DNA from: Streptomyces sp. G44 | Lineage (GTDB): Bacteria > Actinomycetota > Actinomycetes > Streptomycetales > Streptomycetaceae | Length of the DNA stretch: 47,065 bases | Reading direction: 5' to 3' | Assembly: GCF_016905445.1 (NCBI RefSeq) | Contig: NZ_JAFEXF010000032.1 | Coordinates: 1-47,065, forward strand | Part shown: positions 16,377 to 24,900 of the stretch, in pieces | Layout: every line of letters starts with the position of its first letter | Position numbering within the stretch: position 1 is the first letter of the stretch | Notes under the pieces: generated by a model | Seen by the model: the letters and a program-made list of their open reading frames with translations, nothing else | Database searches by the model: none | Told to the model about the DNA's origin: nothing | Position numbers and translations under genes: made by a program

Positions 16377-16933
16377 TCGCCGGCAGAGACCTGCGCCAAC
16401 CGACCCTCAACGCGCTTCGACGCTGCGTGGATCTCGGGGGCCGCGCGCTGAATGAACCGCCCGACGATCGTGTCCGGTCCGTATCGCTGCACGATCTCGT
16501 CCAGCCGCTCGGTCGGCGTGGTCTGCGTCCCGTCGGGCGTCGTCGTCATGTCGCAGTACAGCAGGGCGTCGACCAGGTCCGGACGCTCTAGCTCGAACTC
16601 CCCCTCAAGTTCCTGCCTCAGTCCGCGCTCTTCGGCTTCCAGCAGGGCGCACGAGTGGTGGGCCACGAGACGAACGACCCGCTCGTCCGCCTTTTCCTTG
16701 GCTCGGAGGAACCGCGCACCGTCCAGCGGGTGAAAGCCGGTCGTGGCGATGGCCGGCGAGTACCCGATGTCATGCAGCACCGCGGCGGCTTCCAGCAACT
16801 CGGCATCGTCACCCATGATCGGGCCCAAGGAGCGAGCGCGCTTGGCGACCCCCAGCGAGTGCGCCCACCGACGCGGGAGCGGATCGGACAGCAGTGATTC
16901 GGAGAGCGAGTACGCCCACTCAGTCAGTCCCAT
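16364..16933 (-). CDS. HD-domain phosphohydrolase
   Basis: A 189-residue protein with an HD fold. The first metal-binding His is in RRWAHSLGVAKRA, the HD pair in AAAVLHDIGYSPA, and further His and Asp residues in GFHPLDGARFL and LVAHHSC. HD enzymes hydrolyse phosphate esters, often of nucleotides. I chose the ATG at 16931-16933; a TTG three codons earlier is possible and neither has a strong ribosome-binding site. It follows the GntR gene after 11 bp, so the two form an operon. Confidence 0.83.
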   Translation of the reverse strand: MGLTEWAYSLSESLLSDPLPRRWAHSLGVAKRARSLGPIMGDDAELLEAAAVLHDIGYSPAIATTGFHPLDGARFLRAKEKADERVVRLVAHHSCALLEAEERGLRQELEGEFELERPDLVDALLYCDMTTTPDGTQTTPTERLDEIVQRYGPDTIVGRFIQRAAPEIHAASKRVEGRLAQVSAGDQPM

Positions 16934-16944
16934 GACGGCCAAGA

Positions 16945-17391
16945 TTACGGCCGGACCGTGGACGTCGGGAGAGCGCGTACAGTTCGCCCCTTGCCGTGGA
17001 CGGTGGCGAGCAGGCCGTTTCCCTCCATCTGGGCAAGGACACGACGCACGGCCGTACGAGACGCGCCGAACCGCTCGCAGAGCTTCGCTTCGGACGGGTA
17101 CGTGTCGCCCACCGACAGCGAGTCCTCCGCGATCACGTCGGTCATACGCTCGGCGAGAGACCGGCGGTCCTCACCCCGAACGATGCGCCACCCGATCCCG
17201 GGGGCAGACTCAACCACGCCGTCAGCTTCGAGAGCCTTGAGAGCGCGACGGATGGTGTTGCGGGCGACGCCGTGCGAGCGCATGAGGGCAGCCTCAGACG
17301 GCAGTGCGTCCCCGATGTCACCTGATTCGATCTTCTGGCGCAGTGACTCAGAGACCTGCAAGTAGGTACCTCGCGGACTGGCCTGCGGCAC
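16945..17391 (-). CDS. Tandem GntR winged-helix regulator (KorSA-like)
   Basis: A 148-residue protein made of two GntR-type winged helices and no effector domain: about 5-70 (GDALPSEAALMRSHGVARNTIRRALKAL) and 75-140 (GDTYPSEAKLCERFGASRTAVRRVLAQM). AICEs such as pSAM2 carry a GntR-family repressor (KorSA) that silences replication and transfer genes, and this is the likely counterpart, though the tandem arrangement is unusual. The start is GTG at 17389-17391 with GGGGAG upstream. Same direction as the HD gene. Confidence 0.85.
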   Translation of the reverse strand: MPQASPRGTYLQVSESLRQKIESGDIGDALPSEAALMRSHGVARNTIRRALKALEADGVVESAPGIGWRIVRGEDRRSLAERMTDVIAEDSLSVGDTYPSEAKLCERFGASRTAVRRVLAQMEGNGLLATVHGKGRTVRALPTSTVRP

Positions 17392-17479
17392 TCAGGACTC
17401 CCCTTCATTCACGTTGGTTCCAGGCTCTCTCAAAAGCGGCCTACGACATGCAGTCTCGCACGCCCGCCTGCCAAGCACC

Positions 17480-18778
17480 CTATTCGGGAGGCAAGGCAGC
17501 CATGATCGCAGTTGGCAGCGAGTGCTGGCGCAGGTAGAAGCTCATGAAACGTGCCTCCTCCGGATGCTCGCGCAGGAGCGATGCCACCAACAAGATGTCT
17601 TCAGCTTCCTTCATTTTCGAGACAATCGAAGCGAACATCTCGCCAATGAAAAAGCGATTGTGACTCGCCCCAACAATGAGGATCCTACGAAGCACTCGCC
17701 GCCGAATCGCGTAGTCATCGTCGGGGGCCACAAACGCTACATTCCGGAAGAATTTTGCAATAGCGTCAGTATAGCTGAACGGATGACTACCTTCGCAAAA
17801 TTGATCGAAGGCCGAGACTATCTGTCGAAACTCCTGCGGCGCATGCTTCTCAATCTCACTCAGCGTTTCAACCGAGAGGGCAGGAACAAAATCCTTGTAG
17901 AAAACCTCGTCGTCCACCTTTTCAACCAAGAGTCTGGCCAGCGAGAGTGTGGCTTCCGAATCTCCCTCAAGAGACTCCGCGTTGAGGGCGCGAGCCCTCT
18001 CCATCGGCGGGGTTAGATCAGGTGCACCAGTAAAAAGCAGCTCAAGTTCTTGCCGGAATTCACTCACGGTCTGATACCTAGCAGACGGCTCCTCAGCCAC
18101 AGACCTGGTTATTAGGTACCGGAACTTCGCGGGTATCAGCTCCGGCCGAAAGTAGGGAAACGGGACCTTGCCCGTAAGACAATGGTAGAAGATCCTTCCA
18201 ATGGAGAGGATGTCCGCACTTTCAGTTACCTCGTGGGCATCGTCGTACTGCTCGGGTGCCATGTAAGCGACGCTGCCAACGACAGTCTTAGACTGGGTGA
18301 TGGTGGCACTGTCGGAGTTCACGTCTCGACACAGGCCAAAGTCAGAAACTACCCACCTGCCGTTCAAAAATAGAATATTGGCAGGCTTAAGGTCGCGATG
18401 CAAGACACCTTCGCTGTGCGCAAACTCCACAGCGTCAGCAATAGTAAGGATGATGTCGACGCTTTCCGTCTCTGTTAGCGGCCCGTTGACGAGCTTTTGC
18501 TCCAAAGACATTTCCGCGTACGGCATCGTGAAGAGCGGCCCGGTGCGGGTCCGGTATATGCGGAGAATCGGCATGATGCCGTCATGCCGGAGAGTCGACT
18601 GTATGCGAACCTCTCGTTCGAATCTAGCGCGATCGGCACTGCCCTCGGTGATTTCGAGACTATCGAGCGGGCGCTTCAGAACAACGATGTCCCCCGACTG
18701 ACCTTCGCGAGCAAGCCAGACTTCCCCTTGCCCTCCTGCGCCGAGCTTGCGGATCTTGAAAAGCTTGACACCGGCCAC
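17480..18778 (-). CDS. Soluble Ser/Thr protein kinase (cargo)
   Basis: A 432-residue protein. The kinase domain (about 5-265) has all key parts: glycine loop GAGGQGEV (13-20), K35, E56, HRDLKPAN (127-134), DFG (146-148) and APEQ. The C-terminal 165 residues are helical and unrecognised; no membrane helix or PASTA domain is present. Base composition is visibly lower in GC than the backbone, which fits separate acquisition. It is divergent from the AspBHI-like nuclease. Kinases of similar design act in phage defence (for example staphylococcal Stk2), but that role here is only suggested by context. GTG start; weak ribosome-binding site. Confidence 0.85.
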   Translation of the reverse strand: MAGVKLFKIRKLGAGGQGEVWLAREGQSGDIVVLKRPLDSLEITEGSADRARFEREVRIQSTLRHDGIMPILRIYRTRTGPLFTMPYAEMSLEQKLVNGPLTETESVDIILTIADAVEFAHSEGVLHRDLKPANILFLNGRWVVSDFGLCRDVNSDSATITQSKTVVGSVAYMAPEQYDDAHEVTESADILSIGRIFYHCLTGKVPFPYFRPELIPAKFRYLITRSVAEEPSARYQTVSEFRQELELLFTGAPDLTPPMERARALNAESLEGDSEATLSLARLLVEKVDDEVFYKDFVPALSVETLSEIEKHAPQEFRQIVSAFDQFCEGSHPFSYTDAIAKFFRNVAFVAPDDDYAIRRRVLRRILIVGASHNRFFIGEMFASIVSKMKEAEDILLVASLLREHPEEARFMSFYLRQHSLPTAIMAALPPE

Positions 18779-19033
18779 GAGGAGTCCCCGTTCTCACAGT
18801 TGGCTTCGTCGCCCACACTGGCTGATAACCGCATTTTAGCGGTAGCCCGGCAGGCGGCACGGCCCCAACCGTGAGACCCCGACGCCGGATACGGAGGCCA
18901 TGCTCCGCCGACAACCGAACCGGCACGGTCCGCATGACTGCACCACTCGGCGCAACACCGCCGGGTGTGGCACAGCCCTGGAGCCCGGGCCTGATGCCAT
19001 GGAGTGTCAGAGCAGGGTGCTAGATGTATCCGC

Positions 19034-20239
19034 ATGACCGTCGCCGCCGAGCCGCACATCGCCTTCGAAGACCTGGAGACCGCCGACCTGATCGTGGATG
19101 CCCTCTATGCCGGCGGATCCAATGGGCACTCTGGGGACGACCCGATTGCCCGCCTCATCAAGGGCGTAGGCAACCAGGGCGGCTTCCGCTACAAGGGCTC
19201 ACCCGTGAAGCAGACCGTGCGCGTAGCCGTGCTCTACACGACCGGCGCGGATGTGGACTGGCCCGATCACCTGGACATGGATACCGGTACGTTCACCTAC
19301 TACGGCGACAACAAGCGGCCTGGTCAGGACTTGCACGGCACCCCGCGCGGGGGAAACGTCCTACTGCGTGATGCCTTCGCCGCTTCCCATGGCAGCGAGG
19401 CAGACCGGCTCACGGGAGTGCCGCCATTTCTGTTGTTCGAAAAGGCAGCCAGCTCCGGCCGGGCGGTCCGGTTCCGGGGGCTGCTCGCCCCCGGCGGGCC
19501 AACGATGTCGCCGGACGACGAACTCGCCGCTATCTGGCGCGCCACATCAGGCCAGCGTTTCCAGAACTACCGCGCCCGCTTCACTGTCCTCGACCATGCC
19601 CGCATCAGCCGCGCCTGGCTCGAACACCTCCTCAGCGGGGGCACCCCTCTGGAAGGCGGCTGCCCTTCTGCATGGGCCAGCTGGGTCAAGGGCCGCGCAT
19701 ACACACCGCTGCTCGCGCCCGCAACCACCGTGATCCGTTCCAAGGCCGACCAGTTGCCCGACGACGGCGAAGGCCAAGCCATCCTGGAAGCGATCCGCGA
19801 GCACTTCCGCGGCCGGGAAAGCGACTTCGAAAGCTGTGCCGTAGCCATCTGGCGCCTGATAGCACCGCGCACCGGCGCCTGCGATGTCACCCGACCCAGC
19901 CGGGACGGCGGACGCGATGCCGTCGGCCAGTACATCCTCGGACCGACAGCCAACACCGTCGCGATCGACTTCGCCCTCGAAGCCAAGTGCTACGCATCCA
20001 CTAACTCAGTCGGAGTTAGGGAAGTCTCGCGCCTCATCTCCCGCATACGCCATCGGAACTTCGGCGTGCTCGTGACCACGTCCTACTTCCATAAGCAGGT
20101 TCAGGAAGAGGTGCACGAAGACGGCCACCCCATCGCGTTGGTATGCGGTAGGGACATCGTTGACGTGCTCCGCCAGCACGGCCACACAAGGCTTGGTGCC
20201 GTGCGCCAGTGGCTGGAGCAGAGCTTCCCTCAGACCTAG
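19034..20239 (+). CDS. AspBHI-like modification-dependent (type IV) restriction endonuclease
   Basis: A 401-residue protein in two parts. The N-terminal part (about 8-190, starting FEDLETADLIVDALYAGG and including GNQGGFRYKG) resembles the SRA-like modified-base reader of AspBHI. The C-terminal part is an Mrr-type PD-(D/E)xK nuclease, with DGGRDAVGQY supplying the Asp and FALEAKCYAS the ExK. Enzymes of this family cut DNA containing 5-methylcytosine. I chose ATG 19034, where the family-like sequence begins; a GTG at 19004 is in frame. It is divergent from the kinase. Its cleavage of DNA methylated by the element's own methyltransferase would be a conflict. Confidence 0.82.
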   Translation: MTVAAEPHIAFEDLETADLIVDALYAGGSNGHSGDDPIARLIKGVGNQGGFRYKGSPVKQTVRVAVLYTTGADVDWPDHLDMDTGTFTYYGDNKRPGQDLHGTPRGGNVLLRDAFAASHGSEADRLTGVPPFLLFEKAASSGRAVRFRGLLAPGGPTMSPDDELAAIWRATSGQRFQNYRARFTVLDHARISRAWLEHLLSGGTPLEGGCPSAWASWVKGRAYTPLLAPATTVIRSKADQLPDDGEGQAILEAIREHFRGRESDFESCAVAIWRLIAPRTGACDVTRPSRDGGRDAVGQYILGPTANTVAIDFALEAKCYASTNSVGVREVSRLISRIRHRNFGVLVTTSYFHKQVQEEVHEDGHPIALVCGRDIVDVLRQHGHTRLGAVRQWLEQSFPQT

Positions 20240-20429
20240 ATGGCAGAACAAGCGCTTCCGATGAACCCTTGATGACGCGGATCCGTCTCGTCGAAGACCC
20301 AATAGGGCAGGGTGGCCGCGGCTTCAGCGCAGCCAACCAACGGTGTGCTGATGGCCAGCATCTGCCGGCACACCGGACATAGCCTGCAGAGCTCCGGACA
20401 AACCTGCCTAGTCTTGGTAAGAGCCGTGG

Positions 20430-21275
20430 TCAGCGAGTGCCGGCACTCCGGACATCGGAGCTTGCCTGCCGGACATCCACGCTAGGACGAGTTCGCGCAC
20501 CCCAGGCATCCATGAGGGCTGCGCGGATCACATCCTGCGCGTCAGCGTCCATCTCCCTCTCATGAGCCGTGACCGGAGCGAAGCTACGCATCACATTCAG
20601 AGCAGCCCGCAGCCTCCGCCCGTCGGCAGGCAGAGTGGTGCCGTTGAGCCACTCGTTGAGGGTGCTGCGCGTCACCCGGGCCTCCTGCGGAATGCGCTCC
20701 GCAATCCACCGCAAGGTGGGCCGGCCCGCCCCTATGTAGTACTGGTGAAGTAGCTGGAAGAACCGAGCCTCTTCCGGGAGGTTCTGTCTCTGTTTGGCAT
20801 GGTTCCATCGAAAGTCATAGGGCCACTGCTCCCGAGGCAAGTCAGCAAGAGCACCCGTTGACCGGACTTCTCGCTCGGAAGCTTCAGCTGTGGCCGAGGG
20901 CTCGGGAACATCGGCAGCAAGCGGCACAGCGGCGCTGGCGGCCGGCGGTGAGTCCCACTGGGCGGTACGTTCTCCGAAGGTCCTCTCAGCCACAGCGGCC
21001 GTCCACGCGGCCAGCGTCTCCTCCACCCTCCTGCGGCGAACTTCCGCGCTGCCTTCTCCGGGGAACAGGTGTTCCACCAATGCCCTAACCAGGTCGCGGT
21101 TTGGCAGTTCCGGGCCACGCAGAGCCTTGTGCCATGTCTGGCGTGACCATCCGGACTCCTTGCTGAGAGCCGCGAGTGACTTGTCACCCTGCTCCAGGAC
21201 ATGCCGCTGCATCAGATTGAAGAACGTGTACTGCGGACCCTTCGGAACCTTGGGCTCCCCGATGCGACGCTTCAC
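20430..21275 (-). CDS. Protein with two helix-turn-helix regions
   Basis: A 281-residue protein. The first HTH lies at about 30-75 (LAALSKESGWSRQTWHKAL) and a second at about 195-240 (VTRSTLNEWLNGTTLPADGRRL), joined by an Ala/Glu-rich linker. There is no enzyme motif. GTG at 21273-21275 with GGTGGGGG upstream. An inverted repeat right before the start (21290-21328) suggests autoregulation. It may control the small membrane gene divergent from it. The extreme C-terminus overlaps a cysteine-rich open frame that continues past its stop. Confidence 0.7.
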   Translation of the reverse strand: MKRRIGEPKVPKGPQYTFFNLMQRHVLEQGDKSLAALSKESGWSRQTWHKALRGPELPNRDLVRALVEHLFPGEGSAEVRRRRVEETLAAWTAAVAERTFGERTAQWDSPPAASAAVPLAADVPEPSATAEASEREVRSTGALADLPREQWPYDFRWNHAKQRQNLPEEARFFQLLHQYYIGAGRPTLRWIAERIPQEARVTRSTLNEWLNGTTLPADGRRLRAALNVMRSFAPVTAHEREMDADAQDVIRAALMDAWGARTRPSVDVRQASSDVRSAGTR

Positions 21276-21289
21276 TGCGCCCCCACCTC

Positions 21290-21328
21290 AGTTGCTGTGA
21301 ACGACTTGTCCCGCTCTTGTCAGCAACT
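21290..21328. promoter_or_regulatory. Inverted repeat before the HTH gene
   Basis: AGTTGCTG (21290-21297) and CAGCAACT (21321-21328) are perfect inverted arms 23 bp apart, with two CTTGTC copies between them. It lies 15 bases upstream of the minus-strand HTH start, so it is a candidate operator. Confidence 0.45.
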
Positions 21329-21482
21329 TATCCCCCAACAGGCCTTCAGTGACCAGGGAGTTCGGAGATGAAGTACAACGGAATGCATCGGACACCACCA
21401 GACAGCCGCCGGACACGAAGGCCCCTGGCTCCACACCTGAGCCGTCGTGGCCCGGCGGCGTCCTGACCTGAAAGCGAGCGGC

Positions 21483-21725
21483 ATGCGCACTTTCCGGCAC
21501 CTCCAGAGTGCCCTACCCAGGGTGCTCAAGACCAGGCAGCGCGGATTGGCCTCGATCCTCGTAGCCCTGAGTGCCTTCGGGCTCGGCGCGTGGCTTCCCC
21601 AGGACCGGATGCTCGGCGGCGCGGCCGTCGCAGCCCTGGCGGTCGCGCTGACTCAGTTGCTCCTCTACATCGCCGACAACCGCACGCGGGGAGAGAGCAA
21701 CACCACCACTTCGGACGGTAAGTAG
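21483..21725 (+). CDS. Small membrane protein
   Basis: An 80-residue protein with a basic N-terminus (MRTFRHLQSALPRVLKTRQRG), two closely spaced hydrophobic segments (about 23-38 and 45-63) and a polar Thr/Ser tail. ATG at 21483 is preceded by a modest GAAAG; a GTG at 21447 is in frame. It is divergent from the HTH gene. No family is recognised. A membrane protein next to a defence region could be an effector or toxin, but nothing in it shows this. Confidence 0.5.
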   Translation: MRTFRHLQSALPRVLKTRQRGLASILVALSAFGLGAWLPQDRMLGGAAVAALAVALTQLLLYIADNRTRGESNTTTSDGK

Positions 21726-21741
21726 CACCGTTTTCCGGCTC

Positions 21742-21763
21742 TGCGCACGACATGCGATAGAGA
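21742..21763 (+). repeat. 22-bp direct repeat, left end of the dpt cassette
   Basis: Identical at 20 of 22 positions to 31750-31771, same orientation, 10,008 bp apart. The core TGCGATAGA is at 21753-21761 and also occurs twice near attL. The dptFGH operon lies between the two copies. Confidence 0.75.
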
Positions 21764-21916
21764 CTGCCTCCGCCCCAAGGTGACCAGAGAGAATGCACAG
21801 GTCAAAATCCATCTTCCGGGTGGCAGCGGCATGCTCTCGGCAGACGCTCGAAGACAGCAGCGTCTGCACCAGCTACTTGGCTGGGTCCCACGAATAGAGG
21901 GACACATACCGGGAAC

Positions 21917-21961
21917 GTACTGCAGCCGCGGTCACGGAGTCGATGGCCGCGACTGCAGTAC
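21917..21961 (-). terminator. Strong hairpin after dptH
   Basis: A 15-bp stem with one mismatch (21917-21931 with 21947-21961) and a 15-base loop starts 10 bases past the dptH stop. There is no U-tract, which is common for actinobacterial terminators. Confidence 0.65.
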
Positions 21962-21970
21962 TAACCGACA

Positions 21971-24900
21971 TCACGGAATGATCTTCCGCACGTCGTGAAG
22001 AGTCGTGAGAGGCGCTTGCAAACGCTCGATGCGCCCGTTCCGGTAAAACAGCATGTCACCATCACCGAGGAGGTCCTCGGCGCCAACACGGTCCAGCACC
22101 GTCATCGAGTCACGTCCGCTGGGCAGAGAAAACGCGATCCGTGCGCTGAGGTTGGCCTTAATGCTGCCCGTCACGACATCGACGCTCGGCCGCTGTGTGG
22201 CCAGCACAAGATAGATGCCATAGGCACGGGTGAGCTGGGCATAACGCTGGATGAGTTCGCTGAACCCCTTGCGATCGCTACCGCCCAGGACCAGGTCGGC
22301 GAACTCGTCGACCACGATAACAAGTTGCGGGAGATCCTTTAGCTGTCCCCCCATCTCGTAATACTCGGCTGCTGAGGTGACGCCCGCGTCCTCAAGGATG
22401 GGTTGCCGCTGTGACATTTCCGCCTCGAGAGTGTGGCGCAGCCGCTCAAGGGCCTCGTCGGGATCGCTGATAATCGCCCCACCGCGTAGATGCGGGACTC
22501 TAGTGAAGGCAGTGAAGTCCAGCCTCTTGGGATCGATGATCAATAGTTGGAGCTGTTCTGGCGTTCGGGCGCGCAGGAGCTCCACCAGTAGCCCCCGGAG
22601 GAAGACACTCTTCCCGGACCCCGTCGCTCCAGCAACCAGGAGGTGTGGCAGGCGGGAAAGGTCGGCTACGCGGACGTCACCGCTGGGAGCGACGCCGGCG
22701 ACAAACTGCAAAGAGCCCGGCTTGCCCGTGCTGGCGTCAAGGTTCGGCAGAACATCGGCCAGCAGCAGTACCGCGCGTTCGGCGCGCGGGACATCAACAG
22801 TGACGAACCCGGGCTCGTCGCCAATCTGGACTTCGCCTGGCGCCACGATTTCTCGCCCGATGTCGCGGCTCCGCCGCTCGACATCACTGATCGATAGCTT
22901 GCCGAGCGTCCGCGTCCGGAACCGGACGACGCTGGGTCCGACTTGAGCCAGATCAGGCGAGAACGGCTCAACTCCAAGCCCGTACTTGGCGAATGCTGAG
23001 TCGAGGCGTCCGGCCACAACAGGTACTTCCGCTGGCTGCGGCGGCGTGGTCGGTTCGGCACTACCGGAGTCGCTAGTCGGCCCCTCCTCCGGATCTGGTG
23101 ATGTCTGCGGCGAGCCGCCATCCCCAGGCGGAGGGTTGTGGGGCTCTGGATAGGTCACCACGGGCAATGTCGCGGGGCGCGGGAGCGGCCTGCCCATAGC
23201 CAGGGCCTCAAGGGCTGGACGTCCCAGCCTGAGGTGCCCCAAAGGCAGTCCGGCTCCCGGGAGCGGCTGGCGATGCGCCGGGACAGCATTGTCGGCCTCG
23301 ATACTGACGAAGTCGCCGTAAACCGGCTGGCCGCCCGCTGCGAAGCCCAGCTCCAGTGTGAAGTCACCACGGCCGACAGCATCGATGGCCGCTTCGGCTG
23401 CGTTTCGGTCCCCGATCGGCAGGAGCCCGAAGGCGCTGGCACGCGTGGCAGAGCCACGGATCAGCTCGGCAAGGTCCCGTGCGCGGAAGCGGCGCTGAGG
23501 ACTGTCCGGGTCGGCGCCGAAGGTTTCGGTCAGCCAACTGTGGGCTCGCTGAAGCTGCTCGCGAGCCGTGTGAGCAGCGCCTGGGTCCGTTGAGCCGCGG
23601 TACTTCACCTCGAGGAGACGGCCGCGCAGCTGCGGCCGAGCCTCGCCGAGGGGGATGCGGAGGTACAGCAGGTCGTCGCAGAGACGCCCTGATGCGGGCC
23701 GGGCGGCGCGGGGCAGAGCGTCGAGCATCTCCTCTATGGGGATGACGATGCCTGCGTAGCCGGCGGCATGAAGGCCGCCGTCCAGGTCCTGCAGGCTTGC
23801 GAGGGCAGTTGCCAGGCCGATGCGCTCGTGCAGATCGTTCGGATGGGCGCCTACCAGGTCGAGCGCCCATCTGCCGCTCACACCGTTGAAAAGCTGGAGC
23901 AGGCGGTCGAGTGCAGCTTCGCTGGGCCGGCCGAGTCCCTTCAGGGCCTGCCGCAACGCCATGCGGTACGGTGCGACCCGGGCCGTCGCCGTGATGGCGT
24001 CGAGGCCTGGTTGAGCGGGGTCCGCGCGGTCTTCGTAGTCGATCAGGTAGCGGGCCTGGCGCCCGGTTGCATCTGGTGCGAATGCCTCCAGACCGAGCAG
24101 CTTGTCCAGGTGAACTACCCATGCGCTGGACTGATACAGGTCGCCGAGGAAGGCACTGGCTACCCGGGTGGAGGGCATCCGTGTCCGGCCGGGCGCGAAG
24201 TGCTCGCGCGGCATCCCGCCCACGAGTTCAAGCGTCTTCCGGACCAGTGTCTGGAGGGGGCCTTGCACACCAGTCCCGACGAATGTCCCCCAGGAGAAGG
24301 CGGTCTCGTTTCTGCCAGGTTCGGTGTGGCGACCAGGTGCTGCTGCTAGGCCCCCGGCATACAGGGTGCCAGCGCGGCTGGCTAGCTCTACCGCTGCCGG
24401 CTCACGGTCCAGCGAGGACTGGAAGACGAATGAGAGGTGGGCGAACTTGGGGACGCCGTCGTCCGGGGCAGCCTGCTGCAGGCTCACGCGGTCGCGCAGG
24501 ATGCGGTCGAGGGTGGCGTCGCTGCGACTGCTTGGCGTGGCTCCGCTGACCACACCTTGCAGGGCGCTCGGCGCACTGCTGGAGCTAACGATGGTCACCT
24601 GGAGCCGAGGCAGTGTCTGGGGAGTGCCCTCGGCGGCGAGCGGGCGCACGAGGCGCCGGAGAGCCGCCAAGACGGTGCGACCGTCGCCCGGCTCGTGGAA
24701 GGCGAGGGACAGAACTTGGCGTTCGTCACGGTACTCAGGATGGACACGCAGGAAGTGCTCGATGCGACGAGCGATGTAGCCGGGGCGGTGTTCTCCGGGA
24801 TTGGCCTGTGACTGCGGACGGTAGCGCCGCCACAGCAGTGGCGCTGCTTCGCCGGTCTCGTGCCAGGTGCCCTGCATGGCGAAGAACGGCAGTAGATGCC

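Noticed and set aside
17480..18778. Kinase as part of a Pgl (phage growth limitation) system
   Set aside because: PglW is much larger, and no PglX, PglY or PglZ is nearby.
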